DNA of 64,000 bases from Salticus scenicus (GCA_963930645.1 OZ005650.1:237165688-237229687); one strand, 5' to 3'. Shown: positions 19,083 to 27,880, numbered from the stretch's first letter. The notes: generated by a model not told the origin, from the letters alone. Numbers and translations: made by a program.

Positions 19083-19229
19083 CGTCTAGATTGGGAAGGA
19101 GATTTTTTAAAAACCTATCGCTATCGGAACCCGGCGATTCGAGTTCTCGTTCCCGTCATACGACTTATTCTTCGGACATCATTTCTGGTGAAGTACCTAT
19201 TACGGGTTGGACATTGAGGCAAAGATAGA
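19083..19229 (+). pseudogene. Coding-like remnant with Ser/Arg stretch
   Basis: An open stretch without ATG encodes about 48 residues, including LSLSEPGDSSSRSRHTTYSS, then a stop at 19227-19229. Its GC content is higher than the flanks. It may be the 3' end of a lost gene, head to head with RING-H2 protein B. Confidence 0.3.
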
Positions 19230-19484
19230 TTTTTTTTGGAATTTTTCTTAAGAGTTGATCGTTTTATTTTTAAAAAATATTATAAATAAAATAACTTAAA
19301 AGTATTTTATTATTTTAACCCTATAAATTTCAAAGTTCCACAATAACTTTTCAAAAATAATTTTATTTCGACCATTGCTTTCGAAAGTAGGTTGAATTTG
19401 CAGCAATCAACACAAAAGGTAAATCTTTAGTTTTGAAAATTTACTCAATCCGATCAGCATTATAAATATATTTTCTTGAACATC

Positions 19485-19490
<6 letters not shown>

Positions 19491-19562
<72 letters not shown>

Positions 19563-19733
19563 GATTTAGATTATTTAAGAATCTTTTCGATTCGGTCCAA
19601 GATGTAGATGTTTTCATTTTTTGCAATTAATTAATTACTAATTAATTAGTTATTAATTAGTGATTAATTTTTAAAAATGAAAACATCTACATCTCGGACC
19701 GAATCGAAAAGAATCTTTTTATAATCTTAAATC

Positions 19734-19806
<73 letters not shown>

Positions 19807-20001
19807 TTGTTTAAGGATTTAAGATTATAAAAGATTCTTTTCATTTTGATCCGAGATGTAGATGTTTTCATTTTTGAAAATTAATTAATTATTAATTACG
19901 AATTAATCACTAATTAATTAATTAATTAGTGATTAATTTTCAAAAATGAAAACATCTACATCTCGGACCGAATCGAAAAGAATCTTTTATAATCTCAAAT
20001 C

Positions 20002-20068
<67 letters not shown>

Positions 20069-20215
20069 CCTTTAAAGATTTAAGATTATAAAAGATTCTT
20101 TTCGATTCGGTCCGAGAAATAGATGTTTTCATTTTTTAAAATTAATTAATTATTAATTAACTATTAATTAATAATTAATTAATAATTAATTAATTTTCAA
20201 AAAATGAAAACATCT

Positions 20216-20296
<81 letters not shown>
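19491..20296. repeat. Alternating inverted array with four A/T palindromes
   Basis: An arm with TTCGATTCGGTCCAAGATGT and AGATGTTTTCATTTTT appears six times in alternating orientation. The junctions are A/T palindromes at 19491-19560, 19736-19805, 20005-20068 and 20220-20296, alternating with TTAATTAA-rich centres. Arms are highly similar to each other, which implies recent copying or conversion. Confidence 0.92.
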
Positions 20297-20301
<5 letters not shown>

Positions 20302-20521
20302 CAATTTATTTATTTATTTTTTTTTATTTTTTTTTATTTTTTTTTTTTAAAGACAATTTATTTATTTATTTATTTATTTATTTTTTTTTTTTTTTTTTTT
20401 TTGATATAAAATATATATATATAAGACAAATTCATTTAAAAAAATATTTAATTTATAAAAAGATATATAAAAATACATAAATAATTAAAATGGTATTTTT
20501 TTTCATCTTTCAAAAAATTAT
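20297..20521. other. T-rich and AT-rich spacer
   Basis: (TTTA)n and poly-T tracts to about 20402, then AT-rich DNA up to the stop codon of the minus-strand gene. No gene is seen. Confidence 0.6.
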
Positions 20522-21958
20522 TTATATAGTCATAGTCGTCTCGAAATGAATGCACGACATTTTTTCATCTTTTTCCAAAAAATTATTTATATAATCATAA
20601 TCTTCTTCAAATGGATGCAAATATAAAATATAATTGTCATTGTTTTCGTTTGACGCTTCGTTAAGTGAAACATTTTCTTCTTTCATTTTCGAAATATGCT
20701 TAGTCTCATCATCATCGATTTTAGGAATTTTATAATTTTTTAACCATCGTCTATCGGTTTCGGCACGTCGATTTATTTTTTTGTTTGACGATTTATGTTC
20801 ACCGGAGAAAAATTTTTCTTTTTTCAAAGTCTGAGGTTTTTTTTGAATTGTTTCCAATTTTATATTTTCGACGATTTTCTTTTTCGCGTCTTTTTCACCC
20901 AATCGATTCATTTTTCTCTTTGATGATTTAGACTCCCTCGTAGAAAGATTTTCTTTTTTCGTTTCCGATACAAGTTTAGTTTTTACACATTCGACGGGTT
21001 CCTTTTTAATCTTTTCCGATTTAATACATTCGGCAGGTTCCGTCTTAATCTTTTCCAATTTCGTACATTCGACGGGTTCCTTTTTAATCTTTTCTGATTT
21101 AATACATTCGGCGGGTTCCTTCTTAATGTTTTTCAATTTAATACATTCGGCAGGTTCTTTTTTCACGATCGGTTGCGGAGAAGGCAATTTTTTCAAATGT
21201 TTTTGTTTCGCCGCTTTCCATAATTCGACCGACGGTGCGATAAACGGTTCGTTTTTCATTTTTTTAGACTCTTCGACGACAGTCAGAGGCTTTATCATTT
21301 TTCTTTTTTCGGCTTTCTTTTTTTTCTCGATTTTTGAAACTCGAGCACAGAGAACAGAAGATTTTTCATTTTTGGATTCTTTCGAAGTCGTCAGAGAGGA
21401 TTTCGAACGATCGCGACATTCTTCTTTTGAATCGGAAGGGTCGCTTTTCGATGACAGAGACGACTTTGAAAAAATTTTCTTTTCATCCGTAGATTCGGGA
21501 TCGGCAGAATTTTCGACCGTTTTTTCATCTTTGAAAGTCGAAACATTTTTTTCTTCTTTTACATTTTCCAAAATTAAACTCTTTTTTTCTTCATTTTTGA
21601 CATTTTCCAAAATTAAACTATTTTTTTCTTCATTCCGTATATTTTCGGAGATTAAAGTATTTTTTTCTTCATTTTTTACATTTTCCAAAATTAAACTATT
21701 TTTTTCTTCATTCTGTATATTTTCGGAGATTGTTTCTTCGTACTTTACATTTTCCAAGATTAAACTCGAAGGGGGTGTTTCGACGAGAGGAGATGAAAAA
21801 TCCATGTTTTCTTCATCTTGCTGAAACGGGGTAGCCGCATAATCAAATTCCAAATAATAATACGGGGAAAGTGGTGCTCTCGGCGTCGATGGTTCGTAAT
21901 TATAATCGACTCTTTCGACTTTGGGAGTTTCTAAAGAAATATATTCTTGATCGACCAT
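20522..21958 (-). CDS. Lysine-rich protein with repeated SUMO-type motifs, 478 aa
   Basis: It starts at ATG 21958 (MVDQEYIS), 33 nt after the CAGT initiator. Residues about 66-139 are diverged ~14-residue repeats of the LILENVKNEEKNS type. Residues about 263-325 are a second set of ~13-residue repeats (IKKEPAECIKSEK type), six units. Both sets repeatedly contain psi-K-x-E (VKNE, VKYE, VKEE, IKKE, IKTE), the consensus for SUMO attachment. The rest is Ser/Lys/Glu-rich and probably disordered, with basic runs (EKKKKAEKRK) that could be nuclear signals. No enzyme domain is visible. A heavily SUMOylated scaffold, or a sink for host SUMO machinery, would fit; that is inference. Lys/Glu-rich disorder alone gives some psi-K-x-E by chance, but not this regular spacing. 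Confidence 0.8.
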   Translation of the reverse strand: MVDQEYISLETPKVERVDYNYEPSTPRAPLSPYYYLEFDYAATPFQQDEENMDFSSPLVETPPSSLILENVKYEETISENIQNEEKNSLILENVKNEEKNTLISENIRNEEKNSLILENVKNEEKKSLILENVKEEKNVSTFKDEKTVENSADPESTDEKKIFSKSSLSSKSDPSDSKEECRDRSKSSLTTSKESKNEKSSVLCARVSKIEKKKKAEKRKMIKPLTVVEESKKMKNEPFIAPSVELWKAAKQKHLKKLPSPQPIVKKEPAECIKLKNIKKEPAECIKSEKIKKEPVECTKLEKIKTEPAECIKSEKIKKEPVECVKTKLVSETKKENLSTRESKSSKRKMNRLGEKDAKKKIVENIKLETIQKKPQTLKKEKFFSGEHKSSNKKINRRAETDRRWLKNYKIPKIDDDETKHISKMKEENVSLNEASNENNDNYILYLHPFEEDYDYINNFLEKDEKMSCIHFETTMTI

Positions 21959-21989
21959 CGCGAGAAAGACTCGCAAACAAAGTGAAACG

Positions 21990-22018
21990 ACTGTGAAATG
22001 CGAACCCCCTTATATATA
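21990..22018 (-). promoter_or_regulatory. TATATATA plus CAGT promoter of the 21958 gene
   Basis: On the minus strand TATATATA (22018-22011) is followed 25 nt later by CAGT (21993-21990), giving a leader of about 33 nt. Confidence 0.7.
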
Positions 22019-22059
22019 GGTTGGGAAAAATAATCTTATCTCGAAAATATTTTAAGAAT

Positions 22060-22300
22060 CGTGTCAAAAGTTCAAACGAGTCGCGAGGTCAGCTTTTTCT
22101 CACACCCTAAAAGAATGTTCTGGAAGGAAAAAAAACCGACGCGTGATAGATCGAGGTCACATCTTATCGCGTGTGTCGAAAATAACCATTTCAAAACGAG
22201 TCACGAAGTCATTTCTCACATCCTAAAAGAATGTTCTAGAAGGAAAAAACGACCTCGAGGTTATCTTATCGCGCATTTCAAAATCACGCGTTTCATAACA
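22060..22300. promoter_or_regulatory. Shared upstream region of divergent genes, with two heat-shock elements
   Basis: Between divergent TATA boxes lie GAATGTTCTGGAA (22113-22125) and GAATGTTCTAGAA (22229-22241). Both are perfect three-unit heat-shock elements (GAA-2-TTC-2-GAA) within a ~115-bp direct repeat. TCTTATCGCG occurs near 22172 and 22264, and GAGGTCA-type motifs near 22084 and 22154. Confidence 0.55.
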
Positions 22301-22328
22301 TGTCGTTTTAAAGGTCATTCTCGAATCG

Positions 22329-22336
22329 TATAAATA
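22329..22336 (+). promoter_or_regulatory. TATA box of the 22453 gene
   Basis: TATAAATA lies 124 nt before the ATG. The sequence about 30 nt downstream is TTTCATACT; a CAGT occurs only further on, near 22408. Confidence 0.55.
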
Positions 22337-22452
22337 GGGTGGAATTTTTCGACTCGATTTCATACTGCTCGTTGCTACCGTCGGTGTCGCCTATTACTTT
22401 TTTTTTCAGTCGATAGCAGCCTAGAAAAAAAAACTTTGTTTTTTTTTTCGAA

Positions 22453-24058
22453 ATGTCTTCGAATTTTCGACTTGAATTTCTCAACAAAACTAAATCCTCT
22501 TCGAATTTTCAACCGGGTCATGTCTTTCCCAAAACCGAAATATTTCCAAATTTTCTATCTTCGAATGTACGAAAAATAACTTATCCCGAAAAAAATTTTA
22601 AATATATCTTGAATAAATTCACCGTTCACGTATTCGTTTTATTTATGAACATTGACCACGTGATCAGCTTCAGTAAACGCTCCATGAATGAAAGATTCAT
22701 GCAGAACGTCATTCAAATCGGCAAAGAATGTCAAACTTTTCGAGAATTTTTTCCAGAATGCATCAATTGGACGCAAATCATCAGGAGATATAAAATACCT
22801 CCCACGAATTCCTCGAGGATCAACGCGGACACTCGACTCGGTTTTTATTTCAAAAATTGTTTTCTGGTGAAAGCTTATTTCACTTTCGGACAACGGACGG
22901 TCGAAAAAGACACTTGTCACATCCTACAAGTTTTGAACGTTCCTTTGTTGTTTTACCTCAACGAATCTCCGAAATTGAGTAAAAAAGATAAACTTTTTCC
23001 AGTCGATTCCATATTGGAGTACGATCGACTCATCTTGTCTCCCAATACCTGTTTTGAAATCCCGGCCGGTACCACGTATGTTCTTTTCACGACGCAAAAA
23101 TGTTTTTTCAGTTTAGACGTTGTGAGAAAGGGTACGAAATTACCTTTCGATTGCGTGAATCCTTTGGAGGCTCGAGTGAGAAAATTAGAAAGACTTTGCG
23201 ATTTGCCACCCATGACGCCTCACATAAGCGAAGAAAATCAAAATATCGATAATTGTAACATGCCCGAAGCGACACGAACGGAGGATCCTCGAGAATTATT
23301 GCACGAAACTCATCCCGAATATTTCATGTCTCCGGAAGAAAATACCAACGGATCGGTGCCGCAAACACAACTGACATTTTATTTGGTACCTTCTCAACCG
23401 ACATTGCCTTCTGTTCGACCGGAAGAAACGCTCCAAGCTCCACCACCTGAAAGACATTTCCCACTGCCTATATTGAATCGCGAAATCATCGTGAGTTCGC
23501 CCGATTTTGTAAAATATTATGAGAAATTAAAAAACCATACGTATTTTCAAAATCCGCCGTGGAAACTATTACCCGATGATTTTATTTCACCCGAACGGGA
23601 CGATATTCGACCTTTGGATTTGAGTGTCCGATCCATGGAAGACGAATCGGCACCTCGATTGCAAAATGAAAATTTATCCGTTTCTTCCATAGAAGAATCG
23701 TCGCCGCGACGAGATCTTTCTCAAGATGAAAATTTTTCGCTCTCTTCTGCACGACCGTCTCCCGAATCGTCTCAAAATAATGTATCGGAAGAGAAAAAAT
23801 TCTATAATGACGTCGATGAAATTATATATAGTCAGCAAAAGACAGAGTTGGAAAATGAGTATCGCAATAACGAAATGATATATGATCGGCAAATTACAGA
23901 GTTTGAAAACGAGTACGGTAATAACGACTATATATATAATCGGCAAAGCACATATTTGGAAAATCAGTTGATAAATATATGCGAGAAAATAGAAAATGGC
24001 TCGGGTCATCAAACGGCAGAATTGGAAAATAATTTAAACGATTTCGAACTAATTTTTT

Positions 24059-24060
<2 letters not shown>
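22453..24060 (+). CDS. Unrecognised 535-aa protein with PLDLS motif and C-terminal repeats
   Basis: It starts at ATG 22453 (MSSNFRLEF). Residues 1-260 look folded, with aromatic-rich strands and several Cys but no motif I recognise. Residues about 260-380 are Pro/Glu/Thr-rich linker. RPLDLSVR (PLDLS at 387-391) matches P-x-D-L-S, the short motif by which cellular and viral regulators bind the CtBP corepressor. A Ser/Pro/Glu-rich stretch follows. The C-terminus has four diverged ~20-residue repeats of the type IIYSQQKTELENEYRNNE (about 455-530), probably helical. No signal peptide or membrane span is visible. It shares its upstream region with the SUMO-motif gene, so the two may be expressed together. 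A T run follows the stop codon directly. A regulator that recruits CtBP is possible but rests on one short motif. Confidence 0.8.

Positions 24061-24092
<32 letters not shown>
24061..24092 (+). repeat. T(~31) run directly after a stop codon
   Basis: The run begins within two bases of the TAA of the 22453 gene. No A half is present, unlike the palindromes. It could act in 3'-end formation or be a decayed palindrome. Confidence 0.6.
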
Positions 24093-24540
24093 CTTAAATT
24101 AAAATATAAATTAGGTAAATGGTAATTTGGTTCATGTATCGATTTTTCTAACATTTGATGCCATTTAAAATTTAAAAATATGAAGTTTTTTGAACTACAA
24201 TACAAAATTGTCAAAAATTTAAAATTTAATTATATATAAATATATTTGATTTTTTTCTTACATATAATCTAAAATGTTTTGTCAAAATTATTTTTTTAAA
24301 TTTAAAATAGAAGAATCTTTAAAAATAAAATAAAATTTTCTTTTGAGTTTGATTTTTTTTTAAAAGTTATTTCAATTTAGCGAATACTTTATAATTTCAA
24401 TATCCATAAAAAAATCATAAAATTTAAAAAGATTTCGTGTTAAAGATTTAAAATTAGCAATTTTGTTATTTTAAATTATTTGATGTAACATTTAAACCGA
24501 TAATTTTATCACGACATGATAAAAATACTCAAATAGATGA
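24093..24540. other. AT-rich intergenic DNA
   Basis: I see no gene and no repeat beyond simple AT richness. Confidence 0.6.
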
Positions 24541-24960
24541 AAAACAAACCACTTGAAAAAGTTCATGGGAAATTCTAGAAAAATTATAAAAAGAAATATT
24601 TATCTTATCGCGATTTGATAATATATTCGAGTAGGTCGAAAAACAAACCACTTCAAAAAGTTTATCGAAATTCTAGAAGTTAAAAATAATATTATCTTAT
24701 CGCGCCACTTCAAAAAGCTTATGGGAAAAGTCTAGAAGAATTCTTAATGTTTTGTAAGAGACGTCAAAATATTATTTTCTCGCCTTTATCCCGAAAGAAT
24801 TCTTGACATGAGGTCAAGTGTCTCCTAAAATTTTCAAGATATCTACACGATAAAAATTGTTTTGCTCGGCCTGAATATAAACTTTCCCAGAGAAATTCGA
24901 GTGGTTTCTTATCATTCCTTCGATAAAAAACTCGTTTCTCAACCTGTTTTTTTCCCCGTG
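24541..24960 (+). promoter_or_regulatory. Upstream region of the 25077 gene with TTCTAGAA and CTTATCGCG repeats
   Basis: Three diverged ~80-bp units each hold AAACCACTT-AAAAAG, TTCTAGAA or TCTAGAA (24573, 24671, 24731) and ATCTTATCGCG (near 24603, 24695). TTCTAGAA is a two-unit heat-shock element. GAGGTCAAG lies near 24812. The motif set resembles that between the divergent genes at 22 kb. Confidence 0.5.
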
Positions 24961-25009
24961 GGTCAAGTGCTCGTTGACCTCGTTTTTCCGATATGAAACG
25001 GCCGAGCAG

Positions 25010-25045
25010 TATATATAGAGAGGCTTTTCCGTTTTCTCATTCAGT
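25010..25045 (+). promoter_or_regulatory. TATATATA plus CAGT promoter of the 25077 gene
   Basis: TATATATA (25010-25017) precedes CAGT (25042-25045) by 32 nt, giving a leader of about 33 nt. This decides the start at 25077; an in-frame codon further up lies before the TATA box. Confidence 0.7.
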
Positions 25046-25076
25046 TTCTTTGCTTTCTCTCCGTAACATCAACACG

Positions 25077-25874
25077 ATGGAGTGCCCGATTTGTCTGGAA
25101 ATTATCGACGAAGAAAATAAATTTATATTGCGGCGATGTTCTCATGAATATCACAAGTCCTGTTTACGAGAATGCTTTAAATATGTGCACGATAATCGAC
25201 AGGCGAAATGTTCGATGTGCAGAGAGCCTATTTTCTTCGAAGGGCTCGAAGAAAAGTTGGGACTTCCGCCTCGGACCAGCCATTCCGAGGACGAGGAATA
25301 TTCCGGAAGTCCCGACTTGCCTCTCAGTTTCATCAGAAGATATTTTCCGAATCGGTTATCTGACGATGCCTCGTCTGCTGCCGCTTCGTCTGCCGCCGCT
25401 TCGCCTGCCGACGCCTCACCTGCCGATGCCTCACCTGCCGATGCTTCATCCACTGCTGCCTCATCTTTCCATCCCTCATCCACTGCTGTCCATCCCTCAT
25501 CCACTGCTGCCTCATCTTTCCATCCATCAACTTCTCATCAACAAGAGACTTTCACATCTTCCCATGCCTCAGCTTACCATACCTCAACTTCCCGTGCATC
25601 GACTTCCCATCGACATAATTTGCCTCCGAGACGAAGAAATGTAAGTCACAATAATTTTTCAAAAGTTAAAAAATTATCTCTAAAAGTTAAAAAAAATTTG
25701 GAAAAATCTTTGGTTAATTTCAATAGTTCAGGACAAGATATTGAAAAAATGATGAGATTATCTTCTTCTTTTGTTTTAACTTATAAACTAGATAAATTAT
25801 ATGAGAGTTACCAACGCTTACAAAATGAGCAATCTAAATTTTTAAGAGAATTTGTAGAAAATATTGACTTGTAA
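25077..25874 (+). CDS. RING-H2 protein C, probable E3 ubiquitin ligase, 265 aa
   Basis: It starts at ATG 25077 (MECPICLE). Residues 3-50 form a RING-H2 finger: C-x2-C, C-x-H-x2-H-x2-C (CSHEYHKSC), C-x2-C (CSMC). A low-complexity middle (about 95-185) is built from SPADASPADAS and SSTAASSFHPS units, a microsatellite-like coding repeat likely to vary in length. The C-terminal ~70 residues are helical and charged and resemble the tail of RING-H2 protein A at 4697-5470, so these two are paralogues with rearranged linkers. The stop codon lies inside a 23-bp inverted repeat. A TATA/CAGT promoter is upstream and the hairpin module is about 430 nt downstream. A ubiquitin-ligase role follows from the domain; targets are unknown. 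Confidence 0.85.
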   Translation: MECPICLEIIDEENKFILRRCSHEYHKSCLRECFKYVHDNRQAKCSMCREPIFFEGLEEKLGLPPRTSHSEDEEYSGSPDLPLSFIRRYFPNRLSDDASSAAASSAAASPADASPADASPADASSTAASSFHPSSTAVHPSSTAASSFHPSTSHQQETFTSSHASAYHTSTSRASTSHRHNLPPRRRNVSHNNFSKVKKLSLKVKKNLEKSLVNFNSSGQDIEKMMRLSSSFVLTYKLDKLYESYQRLQNEQSKFLREFVENIDL

Positions 25875-25906
25875 AAACTTAATTTTTTACAAGTCAACAT
25901 TTTCTA
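25855..25906 (+). terminator. Inverted repeat spanning the stop codon of RING-H2 protein C
   Basis: Arms of 23 nt with one mismatch (TAGAAAATATTGACTTGTAA and its inverse) enclose about 5 nt, and the TAA stop is inside the left arm. A mirror copy of the last seven codons thus follows the gene. It may be a 3'-end hairpin or a local foldback duplication. Confidence 0.6.
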
Positions 25907-26271
25907 TAAATCATAAATATATCCGAGTTAAATTTATTAAATTTTTATACCATTGATTCGCGAAATAATTAAATTTCTTTATTTTTTTTTATTATAAATA
26001 TATTCAAGTTAAGTTCTTAATTTTATTTAATTGTAATTATAATTTAATATTATATAAGTAGCCAGACTTACATTTCTTCTTCTTTTCAAAAAAAATTGCA
26101 TCTCATGTGTTATATATTGTAAATATTATTTATTTTGTACATAAAAATTTCATCACATGTGTATATAAACTGTAAAATTTTGTAAATAAATTTTTTTATT
26201 GTTACTATATTTTTGTTTGTTTTTCTTCTTGTATTTTTAAAGTCTTTTAATATATCTTAATAACAATTTTT

Positions 26272-26378
26272 TATAGCTTGAAGCTATAAAAGTAAAGTTA
26301 TTAAAAGTAAAAAAATGGGGTCGGACAAGGTATTGTTAGCCATTCGGTTAACAATACCTTGTCCGGCCCCATTTTTTT
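26272..26378 (+). terminator. Conserved 3' hairpin module, copy C
   Basis: The dyad TATAGCTTGAAGCTATA (26272-26288), then a hairpin at 26309-26378 with arm ATGGGGTCGGACAAGGTATT and a 4-nt loop, then TTACGTTAAA and CCAATATTG. It follows the RING-H2 protein C gene in the same orientation. Confidence 0.65.
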
Positions 26379-27390
26379 ACGTTAAATTTTTTACCAATAT
26401 TGAAAAAAAAATGTTTTTTCACTTGAAACTTTTCATTTAAAAAAATAAATCTTTATCCATAAAAATCTAGAATTAAAAATTTAAAAAAAATTCTTATATT
26501 GAGTAAATAATTTAACATTTTATGATATCATATTTTTAAAATCATCTCGAAAATTTTTGAATTATATATATTTATTATGATCCATTTTAGAATGACACTA
26601 TAAAAAATATAAGTATTTTTATTTTTCAGAATCATCCCGAAAAATTTTTAAATTATAAATATTTACTATTGTCCATTTCAGAATGGCGATATAAAAAATA
26701 ATGTATTAAGTAAAAATCTATTCCGTAAATTTTTTAATTACATATATTTACTATTGTCCATTTCAGAATGGCAATATAAAAAATAATATATTAAGTAAAA
26801 TCCTTTGCATTTCTATTTGTCCGAAAAATTTTTTAATTATATATATTTACTATTGTCCATTTCAGAATGGCAATATAAAAAATAATGTATTAAGTAAAAA
26901 TCTATAAATTTTTTAATTATATATATTTACTATTGTCCATTTCAGAATGGCAATATAAAAAATAATATATTAAGTAAAATCCTTTGCATTTCTATTTATC
27001 CGAATCATCTCAAAAAATTTTTAATTATATATATTTACTATTGTCCATTTCAGAATAGCAATATAAAAAATAATGTATTAAGTAAAAATCTTTTCCATTT
27101 CTATTTGTCCGAGTCATCTCAAAAAAATTTTAATTATATATATTTACTATTGTCCATTTCAGAATGGCAATATAAAAAATTAATGTATTAAGTAAAATCC
27201 TTTGCATTTCTATTTGTCCGAATCATCTCAAAAAAATTAAAAAATAATGTATTAAGTAAAAATCTTTTGCATTTCTATTTGTCCGAGTCATCTCAAAAAA
27301 ATTTTAATTATATATATTTACTATTGTCCATTTCAGAATGGCAATATAAAAAATAATGTATTAAGTAAAATCGCAAATTTTTCAGCAGCC
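26379..27390 (+). repeat. Module flank and tandem TATTGTCCATTTCAGAATGG units, about eight
   Basis: The first ~300 bp match the flank of copy B. Units of about 85-115 bp with TATATATTTACTATTGTCCA, GGCAATATAAAAAATAATGT and ATTAAGTAAAA then repeat, some with CTATTTGTCCGAATCATCTC. No coding sequence is visible. Confidence 0.85.
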
Positions 27391-27600
27391 TCGATCGTCA
27401 AATATTTTATTAGAAATCTTTAATATGCTTAAACTTACGATTGTTATCGCTAAATTAGGATATTGTTCTCGAAATGTCTAAAAACATTTTAGCGTTTCCC
27501 GGTAAACTCGCAAATTTTTCAGCAGCCTCGATCGTCAAATATTTTGTCGTATATAAGTTCATTGTTTGGTCCGTGGACAGATAACTCAAAAAAATTTTAA
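27370..27600 (+). repeat. Second locus of the 6.1-6.7 kb repeat
   Basis: CTCGATCGTCAAATATTTTA, GATTGTTATCGCTAAATTAG, AACATTTTAGCGTTTCCCGG and GTATATAAGTTCATTGTTTG appear in the same order as at 6510-6700, with high identity. Confidence 0.85.
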
Positions 27601-27807
27601 TTATATATATTTACTATTGTATTTTCAAAACAATGGTCCGTTTTAGAATGATTTTTCCTGTGAAAATCTTTCCTCATCAGGTGGAAATCTATCTTTTCAG
27701 TCAAATATAAATATATTTGGATCTTTGATAACCTGCTTTTCCTCATAATAAATGCATCTGATCCTATCAATGTCATAAATATATATATTCTTTAACATCC
27801 AATAAAC

Positions 27808-27810
<3 letters not shown>

Positions 27811-27880
<70 letters not shown>
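27811..27880. repeat. A(29)T(41) palindrome
   Basis: The left flank is an inverted, diverged relative of R205 (TTTGATAACCTGCTTTTCCT). To the right is a degenerate arm-centre-arm block to about 28030 with the AAACTACATTTTTGACTCGA form. Confidence 0.85.

Noticed and set aside
21126..21824. Long plus-strand frame inside the SUMO-motif gene
   Set aside because: It is the antisense of Lys/Glu-rich repeats, giving only Phe/Ser-rich sequence.
25144..25644. Alternative frames within RING-H2 protein C
   Set aside because: They are frame shadows of the codon repeats; the RING frame has the zinc ligands and the promoter.
26540..27390. CRISPR-like regularly spaced repeats
   Set aside because: Units are diverged, AT-rich and contiguous, without unique spacers or cas genes, in a eukaryotic scaffold.
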